Assembly: GCA_021014325.1 (NCBI GenBank)
Contig: CM037469.1
Coordinates: 14,450,663 to 14,514,662, forward strand
Length of the DNA stretch: 64,000 nt
DNA from: Plazaster borealis
Taxonomy: Eukaryota > Echinodermata > Asteroidea > Forcipulatida > Labidiasteridae
Reading direction: 5' to 3'
The position numbers were made by a program, and so were the translations under genes. The notes beneath the pieces were generated by a model, which was given only the letters and a program-made list of their open reading frames with translations, was not told the DNA's origin and did no database searches. Shown here one piece after another: positions 12,701-24,700 of this stretch; the first letter of the stretch is position 1, and each line of letters starts with the position of its first letter.

Positions 12701-15700
12701 GATTATGGACTACCCCGACTATTCGCTGAGGCTTCCCATCTCCCCATCACTCCTATAAGGAGAAGCACACGTAGAAAGGGCAAAAGACCCAGCGTTTCTA
12801 AACCGAAATGGACTCCATATTAAGACACACACTCCCGTTACACAATCATTTTGAGAGTAGCAACTATCATGGAGTGTTGTCCCCTAAGTCAGATTGTGGA
12901 TTTAGAAATATTTTAAAGAAAGTCCGATGTGTATCTGTCTGCTGTAACAGTTCATTGGTTATCGAAAGTTCCGACTTTACCGATGGAAGTGGCGGAGGGG
13001 TACCTAAAGAAGGTATTTTACGACCCCAGCACCCCGCCGGTTTTGGTGGTGTAGAAAGTATTTACAAAGCTGCCAAAAAAGATGGAGTCGGGCTGAACAG
13101 AAAAGAGATCAAAGTATGGTTGAGTAAACAACCCACATACACACTACACAAACCGAGTTATAAACACTTTGAACGGAACAGAGTAACGGTAAATGGAATT
13201 GATCAACAATGGCAAGCCGATCTGGTCGATATGTCATCATTGTCCGAATACAATAAAGGTGTTAAGTTTCTGTTGACGTGCATCGACGTGTTATCAAAGT
13301 ACGCTTGGGCAGTCCCTCTCAAGAACAAGTCTGGACCGGCAATCATAGCTGGATTTAAAGAAATACTAACTAGTGGGCGTAAGCCACACCTCCTTCAGAC
13401 AGACAAGGGTAAAGAATTTATCAACAAAACTTCCAGAAGTTGTTGAAAACGGAAAACATTCGCTTTTTACAACTCAAAACGAAACCAAAGCTAGTGTGGT
13501 TGAACGATTCAATAGAACCCTCAAGACCAAAATGTGGAAGTATTTTACGGCTAACAATACACACATCTACTTGAAAGTCTTACCAAAGTTACTTTCCGCA
13601 TACAATCACTCCTATCATCGAAGTATCAAGACAACTCCCGCATCCGTGACCATTCATAATGCGGATGAAGTATGGCGGACATTATACGGTTCGGATGTCG
13701 GACCTACAAGCCGAGCTAAATTTAAGTTTAACGTTGGAGACACGGTCCGTATCGCTATGACAACCAGACCATTTCAAAAGGGCTACTTTCCAAACTGGAC
13801 CACTGAGCTCTTTACCGTCAGCGCTCAAGTTCCTCGACATCCTCCCGTGTACAGGGTGAAGGACTATGACGGTGAAGAAATAGAAGGAACGTTCTACGAA
13901 CAAGAATTACAAGCGGTAATTAAAATGGATGACGTTTATCAGGTGGAGAAAGTTCTAGAAACTAGAAAGCGACGTGGAAGGACGCAGCACCTCGTCAAGT
14001 GGCTCGGCTACCCCAGCAATTTCAATTCCTGGGTGAATAGAGTACATACCTTATAAAGTCCATTCCCGTGTCGACTGATATTCAAACGATGGTTTGAAAC
14101 TCCATCATGGCGGACTCATTCTACGTCACTCTCCCGAGTAACAGCTCCATGGATACCCATCCAAACAACACATTGACCCACTTCTATGTAAATTTACCCA
14201 CACCCTCGTGTTTAAGGGTGACTGGGAAGTAGGATTGGCAGAGTTTAGTTATCCACACCGCTGGTTTAATGTCATAGACACAAAGAACATGTATGGGTGT
14301 ACGGGTGGAGATGAATCGGGTGGTGCACACGAACACCACATTCCTCCCGGGTATTATCCAAGCCCGGAGGAAATGTTGGAGAATATTAAACCACCTATTG
14401 ACCACGATGGACTCGTCAGTATGAAATACAATAAATTTAACCAAAAATTGTGATCAAGACAAAACCCAACGTTATGGTGATCTTGTACAAGCCACTGAAC
14501 GAACTCCTTGGTTTTGATACGAATGAATGTATCATTACAGGCGTCCAAAAGGGATCTCGAGTTGTGGACATCAATCGATTTCACTCCATGTTTCTGTACA
14601 CCAACATTATTGATCATCACGTCGTGGGTGATACGAGGGCGCCCCTGTTACGAATTGTAAACGTGGAAGGAGAGCCGGGAGAAACAATCACCAAATCGTA
14701 CGACACTCCACATTATATTCCGTTGAAACAAAAACTGGTGGATATGATTGAAATGGATATAAGGGACGATACAGGGCGGTCTATTCCATTCGTCAGTGGT
14801 AAGGTGATCGTGAAGCTTCACTTTAGAAAACGTCGCTCGTCATACTTTAATAACTAATCATCATGAAACGCTACCTTCCAGACAGTAGACATTATGAACA
14901 TTACTATACCCAGCAAGTCGGAAACGGTCTTCCTGTGTTTTCGGGGGCGCGAAACCAAAAAGGGTATGGACTGGGTGGGATACTCGGAGGCTTGTTCCGG
15001 TCAGCCTTACCTTTACTTAAAAAGGGTGCTTCAACCTTGGGTCGCGAGGCACTTAATACCGGAGTAAGCATTGCAAAAGATGCCCTGGAAGGAAAAAATA
15101 TTAAAACAGCGGCCAAAACGAGATTACACCAAGCCGGGCGAAACCTTACCCACAAGGCCGTGAGTAGTTTGGCAGGAAAACAAACGGGAGGCCGCCGCCG
15201 CCGTGGTATAAAAAGAAAACCAATCCGTAGACGCTCCACTTCTGTCTCTGGTAAGCGAGCGAAGAGATCGGTTGATATTTTTGATTAGAGCTCTTACACC
15301 ATTGTGAGTCATCATCATCATCATCATCATCACCAGCAGCAGCATGGCATTGTTACACAATCATTCCTGCGAGTGCACCAAATCTGAGTTGGATTTGTTT
15401 GTAATTCCACCCACACAGACTAGTGTCGATAAGGGACAATTTGTTGAGTTTCATCCCATTTCTACCATTGCCGATGGTGGACCCATTGAATTCTTTATAC
15501 CCGGATCCGGTGACGAATACCTGGATCTCAACCAGACTCAGCTGTATGTCAAAGCAAAAATAACAAAAGCGGATGGTACCAATCTCGCTGACGATGAGCA
15601 GGTAGGCCCGGTAAATTTGTTTCTACAGTCTTTGTTCAATCAGGTGGACGTTAGTCTTAACGAACGTCTCATTTCTGCATCCACACCAACCTATCCTTAC

Positions 15701-18700
15701 CGAGCTATGATTGAAACCATACTGAGTTATGGCTCCGATGCCGAACATTCCCAACTCACAGGATCCCTGTTTTACAAGGATACCGCCGGAAGAATCGAAA
15801 ACCCCAATCCCTTGGCCGCGGATGGCGCGGTCAACGAGGGGCTTAAGAAAAGATACAAATTTACCAAGAACAGCAACGTGGTGGACATGATAGGCCCCAT
15901 ACACAGCGACATCTTCTTTCAAGACCGACACATGTTGAATGGAGTAGACATTAAACTGAAATTCATCCGCAGCAGTGATGCCTTCTGCCTCATGGCAACG
16001 GGCGCCAACCCCACCTACAAAGTGAAAATTATGAATGCCTCCATATTTGCCAGAAAGGTGAGAGTAAGCCCCGGGGTCATGATGGGTCACATGAAAGCTT
16101 TGCAGAAAGGAACCGCCAAGTACCCACTCAAACGTAACCTCTGCAAAATGGTGTCTATCCCGCGCGGGAACCTCTCTCTGACGCAGGACCATATTTTCCT
16201 TGGACAGCTTCCAACACGCATCGTGGTAGCTTGCGTTTCTAACGAGGCGTTTAATGGGAGATACAGCAAAAACCCTTACAACTTTCAGCATTTTAACGTG
16301 AACTATTTAACCGTACACCTCGATGGTGATCAGATTCCATACACTCCCTGAAACCTAATTTCAACGCTAACGCAGGAAACTACATCAGAGCCTATCAAAC
16401 TCTCTTCTCTGGTACTGATAAAACGTACCAGGACGAAGGCAACATCATCACTCGTGAGGACTACAAGGGCGGGTACACATTGTACGCCTTCGATCTCAGC
16501 CCAGATCTGTCCATTGGAGGACACCTCAATCTGGTCAAACACGGTAACCTCCGTCTTGACATCCATTTTGCCAATGCTCTCGACCAGACAATCAACGTGA
16601 TCATCTACGCAGAGTTTAACAACATTTTGGAGATTGACCAGGCCCGTAACGTCATCTTTGATTACAGCAGTTAAATCACAACATGGATACTCGAGAAATC
16701 ACCCACATCTTAACGCGAGACCGCTTCACCCAACCTTATTTCAGAGGAGTATTTGCTTGTGATCAACTACCCAAACAATATCTTCCACGCCCAAGCCTTC
16801 TAGTCGTGAACACCGACCCCTCGGATAAGCCCGGTCAGCACTGGGTAGGAATCTACATAACCCGGGATGGAGTGGGTGAATACTTTGATTCCTATGGGGG
16901 ACGGCCCAAAGTACCCCAGATTAATAGTTTTCTTCAGAAGAATACCAAGTACTCCAACTACAGCGCAAGACAACTACAGGGAACATTTTCAACAGTGTGT
17001 GGACAGTACGTCATATTCTTTCATTTACACCGATGTCGTGACCTGAGCATGAAGAAAATCATTGAATTATTTTCGTCGGACACGACGGATAACGATTTTA
17101 ATGTAAATAACTTTGTTAGAACACACTACCCCCGTAGCAAAGCCCAAGTGTACGATGCAGACTTTATTATCCAACAAATTGCACGGGCTTCTTTTAATGT
17201 TTGAGTAATGTTTTAATTTAAATTAAAATTTTGTTTTTCTTTAAATATTAATGTGTGTTTTACTGGTAATAATAATAATAACGTATTAAATCAAATGTAG
17301 GTTTAGAAGTTGTTACTTTGCACCTTATTTTATTTTATTTTATTTTATTTATTTATTTTTTTCTTTAAATATTGATGGTCTTTTTGTTTGTTTTTTTGTT
17401 CTTTTAATGTTTTTACTAATAATTGTTGATGATGTTGATGATGAATAAAATACTTGAAACCATATATTGCCCGTTGACCACTTAAGGAATGTTCTGGTGA
17501 GTTCCGGTTGGTTTTAGGCACCCCTTGTCGTCTATTATTTATACTTCCCCTATCCCCTAAAATTTTACTAACTACTAATCAACACATACACATACACATA
17601 AATAAAAAAAAACCACACACACACGCAGAGTGATTCATTTTTAACACTTTATTTTAATTTATTTCATCAAAATGTAAGCAAACTACTTTCTTATTATTTA
17701 GAATCATCAAATTACATCAAAACTACTCCTTTGTATGAAAATCACTTTGTCAATTTTAATAGTAATAATATTAATTAAAACACTGCAAATAACCACCACC
17801 ATGCATTTTTTTCAAGAAAAGTCCAATCAAGCATCAAATTGTTGCATAGTACTGTCAATGAGTTCAGTTAAACTGTTGAAGAATGTAGAATAGAACGATC
17901 GGGCAATATCATCCGGATCCTCACGCCACCCGTCCATGATTTCCTAATTATTGCGTGTTTATCAATGTTCTGTCCATCTTCGCTCGATTCAGTCACATTG
18001 AGGCTGATGTTTACTGCATCGAAAATGTCAATGACCTTGTCTGGTTTTACAGATGGTGCTGCAGCTGAATACCACTCGTCTACGTAGTCATAAAGATTGG
18101 ATGCTGGACTTACGCCAAAGAAAAGACACTGATGTTCGTCTTGGGTCCCCAGTTCATCTCACATCCTTCGCATCCCAAGGCATCCTGAGCGGTGTACACG
18201 AACCTCAGTATCTCGTCCGTGACGATCTTGGTCAGAATTCGTTTGATGACCATTTTGACGGGGGATTGACCCTCGGTGACATTAATGCTAACGGGTAGGG
18301 TAGATGCTGTATCATCTTCTAGAACGAGGAATTAAGAAAAAACAAAGCATTAGTTGGAAGCAAATGATTTAAATCATTCCCAGAGCTTTGGTTATGCCAC
18401 TACTCTGACCGGCCAACATCATCCATTCTTCGGTAGTAAGGTTCAATCCCTTCTTCCCAGCTAGTAATCGGGTTTTGTGATGGTTCCAGTAATACTCTCT
18501 GATGTTTACGTAGGGGATACCCTTGAATCGTTTAACATAAGCATAACGCTCACCTCCAATCTTGAATCTCTTGGCTTTCTTCTCGTTCTCCATCTCGTCG
18601 GGGTCCGGGGCGTAGACTCGTTTGACGGTGTCTTTCCCTTTCACACCAGAGATGGATGCTGCTTGTCCGTCTGGTTTTGGTTGAGATGATGATGATGATG

Positions 18701-21700
18701 ATGATGACTCAGTCAACTCATTAACTGCTGCAGTCAGAATGTCAACGTCGGTCGAGTTCACCACTCTTCTCTGCTCACGCTGTATGGGTATATTGGGTAG
18801 GGTCCATACACTTTCTCTGGTGTAGACGTTGAAGTAGTAGGCTCTCTCTGCAGTCGCACTGAAGCCTTCACGCCATCCATTTTTGACGTGATCGTGTGTA
18901 AGTTTATTCACACAGTCAAATGGTCCAGCACCCATCAGAGTCGTTGGAGCGGTAGGAGGTTCTGGAGAGGCAGATGAATCCTCAAATAAAGGTAGTGTAA
19001 TGTTAGACTGTCCAGCCATCGTGCGTTAAATACAGCAGAAGTAAATTTGTAGGAGCTCAGATGTCTTCTTTCTATCACCAGCGATATGAAATGGTGCTTG
19101 AACATCAAAGCATACCTTTTTAGTCCTTCCAGTCTGGGCGATAAAAACAATATTGGCCAATCAGCGCATAGCATTAGTCTTGTCAAAACTTGTCCGTGAC
19201 GTCACACGGGCGATTCCATTCATCGCGTCGTAAACACGTCTTTTGTTAGCCCCGACCTGCCCGGACCTGCCCGGTCAGGGTCTTCCCGGTGATGTTGGAG
19301 TGTATGTGAGTGTAAATGAATGATTCTACCTTTGATTTATAGGTGGCTCCTAAAGGAGCCCGCTTCTACGACGGTAGAAACGTTTGGTTTATGATGTCTA
19401 ACAGAACCAGCAAACGGGTCACGGGGTCCATGGTATGTATTGCCTTGACCAACATCACCATACCTTGCGTCATTTCAATGTCTGCTTCGATGCTTTCTTT
19501 CAGCATCGTTGAACATACTCCATTTAATTCAACTCTACTCAACTGCCCAGCTAGATCACAAAACGTTGCAATACATTTCTCCATTTCAGATTCTGCGGCC
19601 GCAAACGCTTTTTAGCATAATGAGGGATGCGCCGTTTTGCAATTCGATGGCTTCTGCGTGCACAACAGCCCCAGAGCCATTCTGAGGGTAACTCTCACCC
19701 CGGATGATGGAAGGATGTGTCCTGAAATACCCCATCGTTTTGTTAGATCTTACTTGAGAGACACAGCGACTGTAAAATCAGTTGCGTAGTATGAGCGAAG
19801 GTGTAAATTCAAACTCAAATGTTATTTATTTATACCCCATCTAAGCTCGCCATTCACGGGTCAGTGACCCAGGAACACACAATGGACCAATCAGCACACA
19901 AAACGTACGTGACGGGATGACTTCATCTGTCACGTTGTAAACAAGTCTTTGTTACGTAAACGACTTGTCAAGGCTCGTCCGTGACGACACACGGGCGACG
20001 GGCGACGTTATTTAATCTGTTGCGTGGTGATGCCATTCCGTCATTTCAACGTGACTTTTGTTTTTTCTTCCTATGGCTGTCACCTATCATTCCTTCAAAA
20101 ACTGTCCTCAGCAATAACGGCTTTGGACAGTTTTGTTATTACTTCGCCAGATTTTACGCCCGATCTTCATTAGTGTTTTCCTTTTGTTCCCACCAAGCTA
20201 TTCATCGTACGTTTCTCCGTGCACAGGTCTCGGGTGCTCACTCAACCAAAACAACTTTACCACTTGAACCATCAAACACTACCGTACACACAATAGGCCC
20301 ACGCAACACAATAGACCATGTGCACCACTTGCAGCCATAGGCACACACAATAGGGGTGCACCATCAACCACTTGAACCGTGGGTGCACCACTTGAACCAC
20401 TGCACGTGCAATGGGGGTGCACCACTTTGCAGCACATTTTTTGGGGGTGCACCACTTTGCAGCACATTTTTTGGGGGTGCACCACTTGCACCACTGCACG
20501 TGCAATGGGGGTGCACATTACACTTAATACACTACTTGTGCTCATTCCTCAAAAGGACTATATGGCTCTGGCAGCCATTCGAGCCCTCTTTAACCACTGT
20601 GGGCAGTGCAGTGACGGTGTCATTGTTATCGGTGGCGACTTTAACTGCACACTTAATCCCTCCCTTGATCGTCTGTGTAGGCCCACTGAACACCGGACCA
20701 AAATCTCCACGGCTCTCAATGATAGTGTTAATTTCCTTTCTCTGTGCGATGTATGGCGCAGACTGAACCCTTTATTGGAGAAGTTCACTTGGCTCAGAAA
20801 TAACCCAAACAATGCTAACGGCGTTTCCAAAGCCAGGCTTGACCGTTTTTATATTCCCTTTAATCTCATGTCTTGTGTCCGCTCATGCGATATCAAGCCA
20901 TGTTCTCTGTCCGATCACTCAGCAGTCTCCTTTGTTATCAAACTTCCTGGCAGTAGCACAAAAGGGAGTGCCTATTGGCACTTTAATAACTCTCTGCTCG
21001 AAGACAATGCATACAAGGACATTGTTACCCACTTTTGGACTGATTGGAAATCTAAAAAGAACGAATTTTCTGACCTGGGTGCTTGGTGGGATTTCGGTAA
21101 ATCACAACTCAAATCCCTCTCGCAAATGTATGGCGCCAAAGTCTCGCACGATAAACGCGAACTTTTCCGTCAAATGAACGACTCAATTGACCAACTTCAG
21201 TCTGCGCCAGGCCTAACACCGGAAACTACCCGTGTGCTCAATGAGCAGAAAAATAATTTAAACATGTTACTTAAAAACGAGGCCAGGGGCGCTCTTGTCA
21301 GGTCGCGTTTCAAACACATAACTGAAGTTGACACCAGCTCGTCATACTTCTTTCAGCTGGAAAAACTCACTCACAGTCTAAAACAATAACCAATGTGCAG
21401 CTGCCGTCCGGCACAGTCACTGACGATCCTGATGAGATTAAATCTCATGTGCGGAATTTCTACCGCACACTGTACACCAAAGTACCGACTGACGAGAGCG
21501 CCCGCGACACTCTCCTTTCGGACTTGCCATCACTTGATTCCACAGACTCGGAAGATCTTGATAGCCAGTTACTTCCTGAGGAACTTGACCTTGCAGCCAA
21601 GCAACTTAGCAATAACAAAGCCCCGGTCTGGACGGTCTCTCTTGCGAGTTCTACCAATGTTTCTGGCCTCTCCTGAAAAATGACTTACTGTCCGTCTTAA

Positions 21701-24700
21701 ACCATGCCATTGTCTACGGCAGCCTACCTCACTCCTTTCAAAGAGGCGTCATCTCTCTCATCCCGAAAAAGGGAGACCTCTCTGACATCGCTAACTGGCG
21801 GCCCGTTTCCCTCCTCAACACCGACTACAAGATCTTTGCTAAGTTGCTGGCCAATAGGCTAAAGGGTCACATGCATTCGGTGATCCATCATGATCAATCT
21901 TATTGTGTTCCAGACCGCTCAATTTATGACAATATTCTTCTCACTAAAGATATCATTAACTGTTCCAATTTAAATGACACTCCCTTGCTGTGCTCAACCT
22001 TGATCAAAGCAAAGCCTTCGACAATGTTGACCACGAATATCTATTTAGTACCATGAGAGCCATGGGTTTTGGTGACCGGTTCATATCTTACATAAAACTT
22101 CTGTACAAGGGTGCCGAAAGCCTTCTCAAGGTGGGCGGTTCACTCACCGCCCCTTTCGCAGCAGAGAAAGGTATTCGTCAGGGCTGCCCGCTCTCTGGGC
22201 TGCTGTACTCCATTGCCATTGAGCCCCTGCTCAATACGCTAAGAAACAGATTGGGAACCAAAGGATTCCCTCTCCCTGGTACCGATAAACACTGTCAGGT
22301 CTCGGCCTACGCAGACGACGTCACAATCTTCGTCACCACCAACTCTGGTTTCAGTATTGTAGACGATGTGTACAAACTTTTCAATAAATCCTCTGCTGCC
22401 TGCCTCAATTACAAACAATCTCGGGGCCTGTGGGTCGGGTCCTGGACCAGCAGAACCGACGAGCCCCTCAACTTCCGCTGGAATAACGAGGGGCTTCCCT
22501 TTCTTGGAGTTCACTTGGGGAATACCAATTGCTACCTCAAACAAAACTGGATCGCCTGCAAAAACAAACTCGGCAACACTCTTTCATGCTGGAAAGGTAT
22601 CGCGAACTCTCTCTCATACAAAGGCAAAGTTCTCATAACAAATCAACTTGCGGCTTCCAAAACCTTCCACTGTCTAGCCGTTCTCTCTCCCCCTGACAAA
22701 GTCCTGAGTGAACTACAGGATATGCTTGTCGATTTCGTCTGGTCCAATAAGAGGCACCTCCTTAAGAAAAACCTTCTTTATCGCAAACCAGAGAGGGGAG
22801 GTCTAGGTCTAGCTTGCTTCCAAGCACGCGTGCTCACCTTCAGACTCTCTCTCATCCAACGTTATCTGAATCTATGTCCGCATCCCGCGCACACAATGAT
22901 AAGTCACAATCTTCACAGATACATGAAACTCAATCTCGACTTCCAACTCTTCCTGACCCACACTTCGTCCAAATTTTACACCAGCCTTCCTTGCTTCTAT
23001 GGTGAGCTCTTGCGTGCTTGGAAGGCGTCCGGAGCTCGCGCCGAAATACCATCGGACTCCATCAATCATGTTATCAATCTCCCTCTCAGTAGCCCTCTCC
23101 TTAACGACGAAGCTGACGATGAGGGACTTTTTCCCGCGCGACTCTCTTCGCACGGTATCACGCTTGTCAAACACCTCACAGACACAAACACCGGCACGTG
23201 GACAGAAGCTGATCACTTTCAACCACCTCTCCCGGCTCTTCACCGACGCTCTCTCCGACTCCTCCAACTGGATCTTCAATGCTCTCGTGGTAAACTTCTC
23301 AAACACTTTCCAGTTATTTTCAATGAAAACGGTGTCCGTCCGGCTAGCTTCAGGAACATCTCTGCTAGTTCAGCTCCTACGGTCAACTTTTCGCTCTCAT
23401 CTAACACTAACGGACTCACCGCCTCATCCAAACAAATATACGGCATCTTCAATGACAGAGTCAACTCGCACCCTCCTCAAACTACTACATACTGGCACGA
23501 ATCTGGACTGTTTGATTCCTCCCAAACCATACAATGGGGAGGAATCTACCAGCTGCCGACTTCAAAAAAAGAAGGAGACACTCAGTTTAAACTCCTGCAC
23601 AACATACTACCTTCTCTTCCAGTACTTCATCATCTAAACCCTGACATATGCTCCTCCTGTGGCTGGTGCGGGGTCAGGGGAACGCTTCTACATCTATTCA
23701 TCCTCTGCCCAGCCATACAATCCGGTCTAAATCTGCTCTACGCACTTCTTCATCGAATCCTTCCAGACCTGAAACTCAATTTCGACCTCTACTGGACGCT
23801 CATCCCGTGCGCTAGAGGCCGCCTTAAAGGGGCAGTACGCCTATCAAACTTCCTCATCGTCAGCTTCAAACACGTTATTTACTGGCTATACAGAACCTCA
23901 CGCTTTTCCAATCCTTACATAATTTGGCGCAGTCGCCTGCAACATAAAATTCTCATTGATTACAACTACTACAACCTCTGCAACAATCCTGCTGGTTTCA
24001 TCACAAAATGGTCTTTCAACAACGCCATTTTCACAATCGTCAATAACAAGATAACATGGTTGATGTAGTCCCCACACGATATCTCCTCTATTTTCTGATT
24101 ACTTTTTTAACAATGTGTATTTTCTGTAATTTACCTACTCTGTATTAGTACAGAATTTATCTCTCGCTTAAATTTGCATCCTTTGTGGGGGGAGGCAGGT
24201 TTCGTGTTTCGTTCCCCCCTCTGATCGGGCTTTTTGGTGTCGGAGGAGTCTTACATTCCGCGGTCGTGTTCCTTGAGAGTGTTGGGTTCCAACCACTTCC
24301 AAAGAGTGTCTGACTCCTTCGATACCTTGCCTAGTTTGGGGGGGGGTTGGACGTGGGATTTGTTTTTTCTGGCGAGGGATGCTCGCTTATTTTTATTGAT
24401 TATTGTTTACAACGTAATTTCCCTGTAATTTTGTAAACTATTGCAAGCAACTTCAATCGTTTTGAAATAAAGTTGTCATTGAAAAGTCAAAAAAGTCTCC
24501 TCCTCCTCCTCCTTCTTCTCCTCATTTTGTTGTTGTTCTTCTTCTCTTGTTGTTGTTCTTCTTCTTCTTTTCTTCTTCTTCTTTTTCTTATTTTTTTCTT
24601 TCTTCTTCTTCCTCTCCTACTACTCCTCCTCCCCCTCCCGTTCTTCTCCTCCTCCTCCTTCATTTTACGAAAATAATTGCTCCTTGATATGGAGGATAGA

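Larger units (their letters stand above)
8723..20536 (+). mobile_element. Polinton/Maverick DNA transposon, 11,814 bp, internally deleted
   Basis: It begins AGTAGTG and ends CACTACT, is flanked by TGTGCT on both sides, and has terminal inverted repeats of 382 bp each. + strand gene order: polymerase C-terminal remnant, packaging ATPase, small basic protein, coiled-coil-like protein, integrase, penton-like protein, glycine/basic protein, major capsid, protease. - strand: a WW/PC4-like gene and a second small gene. Full Polintons are usually 15-20 kb, and the shortfall is explained by loss of most of the protein-primed DNA polymerase. Capsid and protease genes link the family to virus-like (adintovirus-related) particles. 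This copy could move only with a polymerase supplied from elsewhere (inference). Confidence 0.96.
6463..24494 (+). mobile_element. Tx1-clade non-LTR retrotransposon (LINE), split by a Polinton
   Basis: A two-ORF LINE in sense orientation within intron 4 of the LILKA gene. ORF1 has a CCHC knuckle. ORF2 has an apurinic-type endonuclease, a reverse transcriptase with YADD, and a C-terminal CCHC motif. It has a short 5' region, a 3' region of about 0.4 kb and an AATAAA near the end. Without the 11.8-kb Polinton and one target duplication the element is about 6.2 kb. Both ends abut TTC-rich microsatellite. Tx1-clade elements are known for sequence-specific targets including TC and TTC microsatellites (the Kibi/Koshi type), which fits. 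Clade assignment rests on ORF1 architecture and RT/EN motif style, not on a tree. The 3' end is placed at the A-rich stretch before the CTCC repeats. Confidence 0.85.

Noticed and set aside
15623..16291. 222-codon - strand frame
   Set aside because: Antisense shadow of the major capsid gene, which has clear family motifs on the + strand.
18053..18298. + strand 81-codon frame at 18.1 kb
   Set aside because: Opposite to the probable last part of the - strand WW/PC4 gene; no motif.
19343..19615. + strand 90-codon frame in the Polinton right arm
   Set aside because: It overlaps the - strand frame that has a TATA/CCAAT promoter and better protein-like composition. The + strand has no promoter and no motif.
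8349..24068. Reading 8,349-8,735 and 20,379-24,068 as two different partial LINEs
   Set aside because: The target duplication and the exact frame continuity show one LINE split by the Polinton.
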